64,000 nt of DNA from Rhodococcus pseudokoreensis (GTDB taxonomy: Bacteria; Actinomycetota; Actinomycetes; Mycobacteriales; Mycobacteriaceae), in the NCBI RefSeq assembly GCF_017068395.1, contig NZ_CP070619.1, positions 3,100,001-3,164,000 on the forward strand, given 5' to 3'. Numbering within the stretch: position 1 is the first letter of the stretch; every line of letters begins with the position of its first letter. A model generated the notes under the pieces. That model did not search any database, had not been told where the DNA came from, and worked only from the letters and a program-made list of their open reading frames with translations. Below are positions 1 through 7,812 of this stretch, piece after piece. The translations under genes were made by a program, and so were the position numbers.

Positions 1-135
1 CACGCTCCCTTCGGCGGACTCAAGGATTCGTCGTTCCCGGCACCCCGCGAGCAGAATGCGGCCACGAGCGCCGAGTTCTTCACGTGGAGCAAAATCGCCT
101 ACTCCCGCACCGGAACACCGAGGAGCGAGGCATGA
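1..135 (+). CDS. Aldehyde dehydrogenase, C-terminal end (5' end outside window)
   Basis: An open frame runs from the first base to a TGA and encodes 44 residues. It contains PFGGLKDSSFPAPREQ, the C-terminal hallmark of NAD(P)-dependent aldehyde dehydrogenases (the PFGG loop and following dimerisation segment). The catalytic Cys and Glu lie outside the window, so substrate cannot be judged. Its stop overlaps the ATG of the next gene (ATGA), so it is translationally coupled to the downstream operon and probably oxidises an aldehyde or semialdehyde made in the same pathway. Confidence 0.8.
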   Translation, partial: HAPFGGLKDSSFPAPREQNAATSAEFFTWSKIAYSRTGTPRSEA

Positions 136-1850
136 GACCGACCGAACTGCTCCGGCGGACACAGACATCCGCACGGTCGCCCGAGCAGGTTCTGGACCCG
201 GCCGACATGGGCGCCGCCCGCTACACCCGACACAGCTTCGCCCGATCCTTCCTGAGAACCGCGGCCGCCGAGAACTGGCGGGTCGAGCGCGAGCGGTGGG
301 ACGTCGACGCCGACGGCCGCGGCGAGGTCGTGTACCGCGTCGGGATCGGCGGGCGGGAGGTGAGATTCGTCGTGTTCTCGACGACCCTCGCCGAGAGTGA
401 TCGCACCGACCGCGTCATCGCCAAGGCCTGGGACGTCACTGCGGCCCTGATAGAAGGGCCGCTCACCGAGAGTCGTTCGAGTGCACTGCGAGTGCAGGTG
501 CCACGGCAGGAAGAAGGCCGGGCGGACGACGGCACCCTCATCTGGACCCGCGCGAACCGCAGTGCACGGTTCTTCGACTACGTCGCCGACCGGCTGTCCG
601 CGGGCAGTCAACCGGACATCGCGACGATGGGCGACGCCGCCTACATCCTGCGGAGCACCGCGTTCTACAGCAACGGAAAATTCGGGCTCGCAGATTTCGA
701 TCGGCTCGGTGCCGACCATCCCCTGCGACTGCCCTACCGTGCGCACATGCTGACCGCCTGGTTGCTGCGTGAATTCAGCTACGACCTGGTCGAGCACTGT
801 GCCCGGGCCCGGAACCCGCGGGCCGCGCGGCTGTCCGGAGACTGGCGACGCTACCTCGGACTCGGCAACGCGACCGGTCTCGGCATGGTGCCCTACGTCG
901 TCAATCATCCGCAGGTGCTCGACGCCTGGTGCGCCACCCGCGAACTGCCCCTCGCACATGCGCTGGCGCAGACGACCGCACCCGGTGACCCGTGCGTCCA
1001 CCTCGCCCGCGACCTGCTCGACCGCGCCACGCTCTACTTCGCCGAGCGCGCAGAGATGCCGACGGCACCCTTCGTTACCTGTGGCGAACTCTCCTCCCAA
1101 CTCGACGTGCTCCGGGGCGTGCTGTCCGAGTACATCGGCTCCGGGACCATCGACGGCAGGCCGACCGACCACGCCTGGCAGGCACTGCACGACCGCGCCG
1201 CGTCGATCGGCGCGGAGGCCCGCGGAGTGATGGACTCCGTGATCGTCGAGGTGCATCCGGAACTCGACACCGAGGTCGAGGAATTGCTGTACTGCGATCA
1301 GCGGCAGGTCGTCCGACCTGCGCAGACCTGCGCCCAGCTCCGCGCCGTCCTCCGGGACCGTTACGCATGGGTGCAGCGTTTCGACTTCGACGATCCCGAC
1401 GAGCAGACCCATTTCTGGTTCTCGTCCGAGAACAACGAGGAGCCGCGCCGGGGACGCCGCGGCGTGGATCCGGGCGAGCACGTCGAGCATCCGATCGACG
1501 TCGCCCGATCCGTGGCCGCCCTGGAACGCGATCTGGAATCCGCTCGCGACGACGCCGCTGTCGCCGCGTTTCTCGTCGAACATCCGCGGCACCGCGGCAC
1601 CGTCGCGCGCGTCCAGACGCTCACCGACGTCCCGTACGCCGAGGCCCGCGACAACCTGCTCGCCCGGAACTTCCTGCCCCTGAATCTGCAGCGCTTCCAG
1701 CTGGCGATGTACGGGATGGACAACTACATGCCGCAATCGACCGACTGGCTGCGGGTGACCCTCTACTCGGGAGCCCCACGGGCCGAGGACGTCGCCGCCG
1801 GGGTGGACGACGACTGGATCTTCACCCGCAAGCCGCGAAAGGACGCCTAG
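132..1850 (+). CDS. Conserved hypothetical protein, 572 aa
   Basis: I do not recognise a family. The product is soluble, acidic, 572 residues, with no signal peptide or membrane segment. The start at ATG 132 (MRPTELLRR) is chosen because it forms an ATGA overlap with the preceding aldehyde dehydrogenase; an upstream in-frame ATG at 84 would run 51 bases into that gene. It is coupled to the M19-like gene at its 3' end (TAGTG overlap). The tight coupling to a dehydrogenase, an M19-like protein and a RidA suggests a catalytic or structural part in one catabolic pathway for a nitrogenous substrate, which is inference only. Confidence 0.75.
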   Translation: MRPTELLRRTQTSARSPEQVLDPADMGAARYTRHSFARSFLRTAAAENWRVERERWDVDADGRGEVVYRVGIGGREVRFVVFSTTLAESDRTDRVIAKAWDVTAALIEGPLTESRSSALRVQVPRQEEGRADDGTLIWTRANRSARFFDYVADRLSAGSQPDIATMGDAAYILRSTAFYSNGKFGLADFDRLGADHPLRLPYRAHMLTAWLLREFSYDLVEHCARARNPRAARLSGDWRRYLGLGNATGLGMVPYVVNHPQVLDAWCATRELPLAHALAQTTAPGDPCVHLARDLLDRATLYFAERAEMPTAPFVTCGELSSQLDVLRGVLSEYIGSGTIDGRPTDHAWQALHDRAASIGAEARGVMDSVIVEVHPELDTEVEELLYCDQRQVVRPAQTCAQLRAVLRDRYAWVQRFDFDDPDEQTHFWFSSENNEEPRRGRRGVDPGEHVEHPIDVARSVAALERDLESARDDAAVAAFLVEHPRHRGTVARVQTLTDVPYAEARDNLLARNFLPLNLQRFQLAMYGMDNYMPQSTDWLRVTLYSGAPRAEDVAAGVDDDWIFTRKPRKDA

Positions 1851-2854
1851 TGCACACGCTCACACACTCCGACCTGCTGGTGGTAGACGGACTTCAAATC
1901 AACAACTGGGACCGGAAAGTCCTCGAGGAACTGCGCGCCGGTGGTGTCACCGGGGTGAACGCCACCTGCGCGGTGTGGGACGGTCCGGCCGACACGCTCG
2001 GCGCCGTCGCACAGTGGTATCAGCTGGCCGCCGACAACGACGACATCGTCACCCTCGCGGAAACTTCCGCGGACATTCGCAACGCGAAGCGGGACAACCG
2101 GATCGCCGTGCTGCTCGGGTTCCAGAATTCGTCGCCGTTCGGGGACGACTATCGCATGGTGGAGATCTTCCACCGACTGGGCGTGCGCGTCGCCCAGCTC
2201 ACCTACAACATTCAGAACCTGGCGGGCGGCGCCTGCTACGACGAGCACGATTCGGGACTCACTGCGTTCGGGCGCATCATGATCGCCGAGATGAATCGCG
2301 TCGGCATGCTCGTCGACCTCTCCCACGTCGGGAACCGCACCTGCCTGGACGCGATCGACGCGTCCCGCACGCCCGTCGCGATCACGCATTCGAACCCGAC
2401 CTGGTTCGTCGACAGCCCCCGCAACAAACCGGACGAGGTGATCGACGCGCTGGCCGCGCGCGGTGGCGTGATCGGCTGCTGCCTCTACCCGAACGTCCTG
2501 GGAGGGGAATCCACGTCCAGCGCGGATTTCGCGGTCATGGTCGCACGGCTCGTCGACCAGATCGGTCCCGACCACGTCGCGATCGGCAGTGACTGCACCC
2601 GCAACTGGTCGGAGGACTACGTCGCGTGGCTGCGCAACGGTCGCTGGCGACCGCCCAGCCAGAACCCCGTCGAACCCGAGTGGCCGATGTGGCCGAACTG
2701 GTTCTCGGGCCCGTCGGACTTCCCGGTTCTCACCGAGTGCCTGCAGAAGGTCGGCCTCGACGACGGAACCATCGCGAAAATCCTCGGCGAGAACTGGTTG
2801 CGGATCTTCGACGACGTCTTCCCCGGACTGCCCGAATCACAGGAACGCCGATGA
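1850..2854 (+). CDS. Membrane dipeptidase (M19) family protein with altered metal site
   Basis: This 334-residue protein shows the fold signature of renal-dipeptidase-type amidohydrolases: a DLSHVGNRT segment followed by ITHSNP, which carry the two metal-binding histidines of the second half-site. The first half-site is changed: the usual DGHND near the N terminus reads DGLQINNW, and the bridging Glu of the LGxEG segment reads LGFQN. Three of the five family metal ligands are therefore substituted. It may bind one metal, use another chemistry, or be non-catalytic. GTG start at 1850 overlaps the previous stop; its own stop overlaps the next ATG. Confidence 0.82.
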   Translation: MHTLTHSDLLVVDGLQINNWDRKVLEELRAGGVTGVNATCAVWDGPADTLGAVAQWYQLAADNDDIVTLAETSADIRNAKRDNRIAVLLGFQNSSPFGDDYRMVEIFHRLGVRVAQLTYNIQNLAGGACYDEHDSGLTAFGRIMIAEMNRVGMLVDLSHVGNRTCLDAIDASRTPVAITHSNPTWFVDSPRNKPDEVIDALAARGGVIGCCLYPNVLGGESTSSADFAVMVARLVDQIGPDHVAIGSDCTRNWSEDYVAWLRNGRWRPPSQNPVEPEWPMWPNWFSGPSDFPVLTECLQKVGLDDGTIAKILGENWLRIFDDVFPGLPESQERR

Positions 2855-3582
2855 CCGACATGCTCACCCACACAATCGAAGACGACACCGCTCTCCCGCC
2901 GGGAAACCGAATCAGGCTGGCGGTACGAGAGGTTCGCGAGACGGCGTTCCGCGCCCTGTACGCCGCGGGCGTCAGCGCGGGCGAGGCCGGTGGCGCGGCC
3001 GACATCGTGACGGCCATGCAACTCCACGCCCGCAGCGGCATCGACACGCTCTTGACGACGATCGCCGAACTCGAGTCGCCGACCGGCCCCGCCGGCGTCA
3101 CGCTGACGAGAGGCCCGGACGTCGACATCGTCGACCGGTCGCCGCGGAGCGCCCTGCTCACGGGTCCGCCGGCCGTCGATCTGGCCCTGTCGCAGTCCCG
3201 TCCGGTCCTCCTGCCCCGGATGCTCGATCACGACGTCGTCGCCTGGTACGCCCTGCACGCCGTCACACCCGGTGCCGCGCTGCGCCTGGTCACGTTCGAC
3301 GACGATGGGCACCCGGCCGACGCGACCGTCGTGACGGGGGCGGGCGACATGTACCGCGACGTCCCCGTCGCGGCGCTCACCACTGGCGTACCGTACGGCG
3401 CGGGAACGCTCCTCCAGGCCGCGTCGCCTGCTGCACCCCTGTCCCGTCCCGTCCACACCGCCGCCGAACGCGAGACGCGTTACCGCCACGCCGTCTCCTA
3501 CGGCGTGTTCGTCGACGCCGCGATGTGGTCGCGCGCCTACGAACTCGGCAGGCGTTTCCTCGTCCCGGAGGCACACTCGTGA
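2851..3582 (+). CDS. Hypothetical protein, 243 aa, in RidA operon
   Basis: Start ATG 2851 overlaps the stop of the M19-like gene (ATGA) and its stop overlaps the GTG of the RidA gene, so it is translationally locked into the operon. I recognise no firm family. The first 60 residues (helical, Ala-rich, with AAGVSAGEAGGAADIV) vaguely resemble the N-terminal region of malate/L-lactate dehydrogenase (Ldh_2) type proteins, but no NAD-binding pattern follows. It is soluble and lacks a signal peptide. Function unknown; genomic context suggests a small enzyme of the same nitrogen-compound pathway. Confidence 0.7.
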   Translation: MTDMLTHTIEDDTALPPGNRIRLAVREVRETAFRALYAAGVSAGEAGGAADIVTAMQLHARSGIDTLLTTIAELESPTGPAGVTLTRGPDVDIVDRSPRSALLTGPPAVDLALSQSRPVLLPRMLDHDVVAWYALHAVTPGAALRLVTFDDDGHPADATVVTGAGDMYRDVPVAALTTGVPYGAGTLLQAASPAAPLSRPVHTAAERETRYRHAVSYGVFVDAAMWSRAYELGRRFLVPEAHS

Positions 3583-3968
3583 CCGATCAGCGTGAACTCG
3601 TCTCTCATCCCGCCGGCACCGAGCGACCGTACGCGAGGGCTGCGGTGTTCGCCGGCACCATCTGGGCTTGCGGGCAGATCCCCATCACCGCGGACGGGCG
3701 GACCCCGACCGCGATCGGCGACCAGGTCCGGGTCGCGCTCGACAACCTGGAAGCCACGCTCCAGGCTGCGCGCGGTGGCCTGCACACCCTCCTGAAGGCC
3801 ACGGTGTACCTGGCCGACCTCTCTGAATTCGACGAATACAACACCGCATATCTGGCTCGGCTGGACGGCATTCCCCTGCCGCCGCGGACGACTGTCGAGG
3901 TGGCTCGATTCCGCGGCGACAAGCGAATCGAGATCGACGGAATCGCGGCCGTCGACCCGGCGAATTGA
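3579..3968 (+). CDS. RidA family protein (reactive intermediate/imine deaminase)
   Basis: The 129-residue length and sequence fit the YjgF/YER057c/UK114 (RidA) family: an N-terminal YARAAVFAGTIWACGQIP strand region, the central ALDNLEATL helix, and the C-terminal PPRTTVEVARF with the conserved Arg that holds the carboxylate of the imine substrate, followed by IEIDGIAAV. RidA proteins hydrolyse reactive enamine/imine intermediates released by PLP or flavin enzymes. GTG start overlaps the previous stop (GTGA). Its place as last gene of the coupled operon implies that an imine arises in the pathway. Confidence 0.9.
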   Translation: MTDQRELVSHPAGTERPYARAAVFAGTIWACGQIPITADGRTPTAIGDQVRVALDNLEATLQAARGGLHTLLKATVYLADLSEFDEYNTAYLARLDGIPLPPRTTVEVARFRGDKRIEIDGIAAVDPAN

Positions 3969-4094
3969 TAAGCACAGAGCATGAATTGGTAGGCGATTGG
4001 TAATTCCGCGCCGCTAATTCTCTTCTTACTGTGGCAGCAACCACATCACGTGGGGACACATCCTCAAGCCCACACCCCCGATGGGATTCCTCAG

Positions 4095-5435
4095 ATGAAC
4101 CTCGACACCCCCGTCACCGCCCGATCGGGCGTCACACTGGACAACGCCAGGCTCAACGGCTTTCACGCCAAACTCGCCCTCTTCTCCTCGGGCGGCCCCT
4201 TCCTCGACGGCTACATTCTCAGCATCATCGGCATCGCGATGGTGCAGATCCAGGCACAGTGGGACATGAGCGCACTGTGGGCCGGCCTCATCGGTTCCTC
4301 CGCTCTCATCGGGGTCTTCCTCGGTGGTGCCGTGTTCGGTGCGGTGACCGATCGGATCGGCCGGAAGCTGATGTACACCATCGACCTGATCGTGATCATC
4401 GTCTGCTCGGTACTGCAGTTCTTCGCGGCGGACGAGATGCAGTTGTTCATATTGCGCTTGATCATCGGCATCGCGGTCGGCGCCGACTATCCGATCGCCA
4501 CCGCGCTGGTGACGGAATTCGCACCGAAGGCGTGGCGCGCCAAACTCGTCGGCGGCCTGAACGCGATGTGGTTCGTGGGTGCAACAGCGGCCGCGTTCGT
4601 CGGATACCTGCTGCTCAGCAACCCCGACGGCTGGAAGTGGATGCTGCTCTCCTCCGCGGTTCCCGCCACCCTGATCGTCGTCGCACGCACGAGCATCCCC
4701 GAGTCTCCCCGGTGGCTGCTGAGCAAGGGGCGGTCCGACGAGGCACTGACCGTGCTGCGAAAGACGATCGGGGCGGACACCACTCTGGACGATCTGCCGG
4801 ACGAAGAGGGAAGCACGTCCATCCGCGGGTTGATGCGCGGCGGTTACCTGAAGCGGGTCGTGTTCATCTCGATCTTCTGGACGTGCACGATCGTGACGCT
4901 GTTCGCCATCTACGCTTTCGGCCCGCAGATCCTCGAACTCTTCAACCTCGGCTCCGGCAATCTCGCCCACATCGGGTACGGCCTCATCAACCTGTTCTTC
5001 CTGATCGGCAATGTCGTCGCACTGCTCCTCGTCGACCGGCTCGGGCGACGGCCGATCCTGATCTGGGGTTTCGTGCTCTCCGGTCTCGGACTGCTGTTCC
5101 TCGCGATCAAACCGGACGCGGGCCTGTGGGTGATCGCATTCGCGTTCGCCATCTACGCGCTCTTCAACGGCGGACCGTCCATCCTCGAATGGATCTACCC
5201 CAACGAACTGTTTCCCACCGAGGTGCGGGCCACCGCCGTCGGCCTCTGCACCGGGATCAGCCGGATCGGTGCGGCCATCGGCACGTTCGCCACCCCGTGG
5301 GCGCTGTCCAATCTCGGACTCTCCGCAACGATGTACATCGCGGCGGGCATCGCCGGCGTGGGCGCACTCGTCAGCTTCCTCATGGCCCCGGAGACTCGGG
5401 GAACGGATCTGAGCGACGCGGCGTCTCTGCGCTGA
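4095..5435 (+). CDS. MFS transporter, sugar-porter-like
   Basis: A 446-residue membrane protein with about 12 hydrophobic segments and the signatures of the metabolite/sugar porter branch of the major facilitator superfamily: DRIGRKLMY in the loop between helices 2 and 3, PESPRWLLSKGR after helix 6, DRLGRRP in the second half and PNELFPTEVRATAVG after helix 10. ATG 4095 is chosen over one 45 bases upstream because the first helix block begins after it. It follows the RidA operon by 126 bases and probably imports the substrate of that pathway; the substrate cannot be read from sequence. Confidence 0.85.
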   Translation: MNLDTPVTARSGVTLDNARLNGFHAKLALFSSGGPFLDGYILSIIGIAMVQIQAQWDMSALWAGLIGSSALIGVFLGGAVFGAVTDRIGRKLMYTIDLIVIIVCSVLQFFAADEMQLFILRLIIGIAVGADYPIATALVTEFAPKAWRAKLVGGLNAMWFVGATAAAFVGYLLLSNPDGWKWMLLSSAVPATLIVVARTSIPESPRWLLSKGRSDEALTVLRKTIGADTTLDDLPDEEGSTSIRGLMRGGYLKRVVFISIFWTCTIVTLFAIYAFGPQILELFNLGSGNLAHIGYGLINLFFLIGNVVALLLVDRLGRRPILIWGFVLSGLGLLFLAIKPDAGLWVIAFAFAIYALFNGGPSILEWIYPNELFPTEVRATAVGLCTGISRIGAAIGTFATPWALSNLGLSATMYIAAGIAGVGALVSFLMAPETRGTDLSDAASLR

Positions 5436-5449
5436 GCTCTCCCCGAACA

Positions 5450-5489
5450 CGCCGCTGCTGCCGGGAGCCCGTCCCCGGCAACAGCGGCG
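5450..5489 (+). terminator. Probable terminator hairpin after MFS gene
   Basis: Sixteen-base arms (5450-5465 and 5474-5489) pair with a single mismatch around an 8-base loop, just 15 bases beyond the stop of the MFS gene. There is no clear T tract, as is common in actinobacteria. Confidence 0.6.
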
Positions 5490-5648
5490 CTTCCATGTCC
5501 CCGCTCACACCTGCCGCGCGATGCCTTCCGCACCACATGTCTGCTGCACCACATCAAGATTGCACGCCAACGCATTTCACGATCAAGTGCAACACCACCG
5601 ACCGTGCGGGGAAACCGCTTCGCAACACGGCGGGACGACAGTAGGTGC

Positions 5649-6467
5649 ATGAACGATTCCGTGCGAGAACCCGGAGTTCACGTCAACGCGTGCGAGGCGT
5701 GCGGCCGCCTTCCGCATCCCCGCCGCGTCCGCCTGGCGCTGGCGAAGCTGTGCGCCGTGTTTCCCGTCGAGCTGTTGCTCCACGCCTTGGTCATTCATTT
5801 CCACGCCTCCTATCTGATGACCGTCACGGTTCTCACCGTCACCACGACCGTGTTGGTGATCTGGGTGGTCGAGCCGTCGGCGATGCGGCTCCTCGGCGGC
5901 TGGCTGCACGGTCCCGCGGACGGTAAGCACGGCCACCTCGCTACCGGACAGTCGCTCTGGCGCATCCGCGTCCGGGTGAGCGATCGCCCGGGTCAGCTGG
6001 AATCGCTGGCCCGCCACCTCGCGGAGCAAGGCGCCAACATCCTGACCGTGCACGTTCATCACCTGGAGGGCGGTTCACTCGACGAATTGATCGTCGGGGC
6101 ATGCCGGGACACCTCGTCCGACGCGCTGTCGAATGCCGTTCGCGCCGGCGGCGGTCATGATGTCGGGATCTGGCCCGCGTCGGCGCTCGCCCTGATCGAC
6201 GGCCAGACCAAGGCCTTGACGTTGGCGTCGCGGGTGGTCGCCGATCCGTCCGAACTTCCGCTGTCGATCGCGGAACTCCTCGGGGCCCAGTACGTCGATG
6301 TGCGCGTAAGCGACGTTCCCACTGCGGCGACGAGTGTCGAGATTCCGTCGGGTGACGAGCTGCTCGTCTTCGTCCGGTCGGCGGACGAGCCGTTCACGCC
6401 GGCCGAGATCGCCCGGGCCCGCCGCCTCGGCGAATTGGCGCGGAAGGCACGAGAGATGGCGATGTAA
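5649..6467 (+). CDS. ACT-domain membrane protein
   Basis: This 272-residue protein has a short N-terminal region with a CEAC motif, two hydrophobic helices (about residues 40-80) and then a soluble part opening with LWRIRVRVSDRPGQLESLARHLAEQGANIL, which is a typical ACT ligand-binding domain start (DRPGxL). ACT domains usually sense amino acids. A membrane-anchored ACT protein without a catalytic domain is likely a sensor or regulator of a partner protein. The start ATG 5649 gives the first Met before the CEAC motif; an upstream in-frame Met lacks a ribosome site. It appears to be a single-gene unit. Confidence 0.75.
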   Translation: MNDSVREPGVHVNACEACGRLPHPRRVRLALAKLCAVFPVELLLHALVIHFHASYLMTVTVLTVTTTVLVIWVVEPSAMRLLGGWLHGPADGKHGHLATGQSLWRIRVRVSDRPGQLESLARHLAEQGANILTVHVHHLEGGSLDELIVGACRDTSSDALSNAVRAGGGHDVGIWPASALALIDGQTKALTLASRVVADPSELPLSIAELLGAQYVDVRVSDVPTAATSVEIPSGDELLVFVRSADEPFTPAEIARARRLGELARKAREMAM

Positions 6468-6559
6468 GGCCCGCAGGGACGGTCATTCGCACACAATTGC
6501 ACCCCAACACGAGCCGACTTCCGTGACAGATCGTCAATCCGTTTGACATACTTGAACTA

Positions 6560-7120
6560 ATGACTACCCGGACAATGTTTCACGGCTCTCACAAGGATGC
6601 GATCTCGATGCGAGATAACCAGTCCGCAGCCTCCGCCTTGCAACTCTACTGCGCCTTTCGGCATCAGCATCCCCGCAGCGTGATGCCCTCCGACTACGTC
6701 ACCGACAACGGTTTCCGTCTCGGACGCTGGCAGGACCGCCAGCGCGTGGCCCGGATGCTGGGCACCCTGCCGCCGCAACGCATCCAGCAACTCGACGCGA
6801 TCGGCTTCCTGTGGAGCGATGACGCCGTCCCGCTCCCGGCCGTGTCAGCGGCCGACAGCAAGCGGCGACGAATGCTCACCGCCATCGCCGCCTACCGCGA
6901 AGAGCACGGCAACGCACTCGTTCCCGCGAACTACGTCACCGCCGACGGAGAACAGGTGGGCCAGTGGCTCTATCGAGCGGTGAAGAAGTGGCGGGCCGAC
7001 GCCCTGCCGGACGAAGAACGTCGCCCGCTCGTCGTGCTCGGTGTCTCCCCCGGTCCGCGCCCACGCGGGCCGCGGACCTCCGCGTCGCACGTCGGAAGGC
7101 AGTCCGCCGGTCGCCACTGA
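6560..7120 (+). CDS. Helicase-associated (HA) repeat protein, orphan
   Basis: The 186-residue product contains two copies of the helicase-associated domain pattern (about residues 28-82 and 95-150): an aromatic near the start, the VPxxYVTxxGxxLGxW core (SDYVTDNGFRLGRW and ANYVTADGEQVGQW) and a terminal GFLW in the first copy. These domains normally follow SNF2/DEAD helicases or occur in long repeat proteins; here they stand alone without a helicase. They are probably nucleic-acid or protein binding. The C terminus is basic and Pro-rich. It converges on the SOD-like gene. Confidence 0.7.
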   Translation: MTTRTMFHGSHKDAISMRDNQSAASALQLYCAFRHQHPRSVMPSDYVTDNGFRLGRWQDRQRVARMLGTLPPQRIQQLDAIGFLWSDDAVPLPAVSAADSKRRRMLTAIAAYREEHGNALVPANYVTADGEQVGQWLYRAVKKWRADALPDEERRPLVVLGVSPGPRPRGPRTSASHVGRQSAGRH

Positions 7121-7136
7121 CGGCCAGAGCCGTCAG
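7117..7136. terminator. Bidirectional terminator hairpin
   Basis: CTGACGGC, a 4-base loop CAGA, and GCCGTCAG form a perfect 8-base-pair stem that spans the stop codons of both converging genes (the HA-repeat protein and the SOD-like lipoprotein). Confidence 0.65.
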
Positions 7137-7753
7137 AAGTTCTCGTTGATGCAGGCCAGACGATCACCGGCCATCCCAGCCTGACCGGGACCGGTCATGG
7201 TGTGCTGCGCGTGGAGCACCACCGAATTGGCCTCCCCTTCGCGAAACTCCCAGTCGACCGTCGTCGACGACTGCGCGTTGCCGCTCGCGTCGGTGGTGAC
7301 GTCGAGCCAGATCTCGTTCTGAGGGTTCGCGTATGCGGGATCCGAAGACGGTGATTCCGGGGTCGCCGCGGGATCGACATTGTTCTGATAGTGCGGTCCC
7401 GAATCCGACGGTTTCGGCCCGCACGGGCGCGTGTGCGCGTGCACGCCGAAATCGCGGTTGGGCGCGAGCCCGGTCGCGGTGAACGTCACCGTCGTGCGGC
7501 CGTCCTGTCCCTCGGATTCGAGGTGGACGGACGAACCCACCGGGACAGCCACCTCGTCATAGGTAAACGCGTTGTCCTCACTCGCACCCTCCACCGGAAG
7601 TTGGAAGCCGTCGCCGGTCGTGCCCGGAAGCGGGACAGGCACGCTGGTCGTCGTTCCGGCGGAAACCGGAGGTGTCTCGACGGTGGCATCCGTCGACGCG
7701 TCGTCGCTGCCGCACCCGGCCGCCACGAGCGCGGTCAGGTGCCGACACGGCAC
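7133..7753 (-). CDS. Cu/Zn superoxide dismutase-like lipoprotein, N-terminally truncated
   Basis: The C-terminal two thirds follow the Cu/Zn-SOD fold: DFGVHAHTRPCG carries two copper-type histidines, SGPHYQNNVDP a further His, and VVLHAQHTM the last. A lipobox-like LTALVAAGC lies near the N terminus, followed by a Ser/Thr/Pro-rich linker, as in mycobacterial SodC-type lipoproteins. However, the only available start (GTG 7753) leaves just about five residues (MPCRH) before the hydrophobic stretch; the usual charged n-region and full hydrophobic core are missing and an inverted-repeat element begins immediately upstream. Export and function are therefore doubtful. It lies 51 bases downstream of the PucR-type gene. 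Confidence 0.7.
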   Translation of the reverse strand: MPCRHLTALVAAGCGSDDASTDATVETPPVSAGTTTSVPVPLPGTTGDGFQLPVEGASEDNAFTYDEVAVPVGSSVHLESEGQDGRTTVTFTATGLAPNRDFGVHAHTRPCGPKPSDSGPHYQNNVDPAATPESPSSDPAYANPQNEIWLDVTTDASGNAQSSTTVDWEFREGEANSVVLHAQHTMTGPGQAGMAGDRLACINENF

Positions 7754-7762
7754 GTACCAGTA

Positions 7763-7812
7763 GGCCCTTCGGGCCCGTGAGTGGTTAGCGAGTCTCTGGA
7801 CTCGTCAACCAC
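7763..7812. repeat. Tandem hairpins at the end of the PucR-type regulator
   Basis: A short stem (GGCCC-TTC-GGGCC, 7763-7775) is followed by a long imperfect inverted repeat (14-base arms 7781-7794 and 7799-7812, two mismatches, loop TCTG). The second overlaps the stop codon of the regulator gene and probably terminates it. It resembles repetitive extragenic palindromes found in actinobacteria, but copy number cannot be judged from one window. Confidence 0.5.

Noticed and set aside
992..1849. Upstream extension of the M19-like frame
   Set aside because: It overlaps the preceding gene in another frame and is Arg-rich; the coupled GTG at 1850 starts the recognisable fold.
7763..7812. Phage or integron attachment site at the tandem hairpins
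   Set aside because: No integrase gene nearby and no direct repeat partner; a terminator or repetitive palindrome is the simpler reading.
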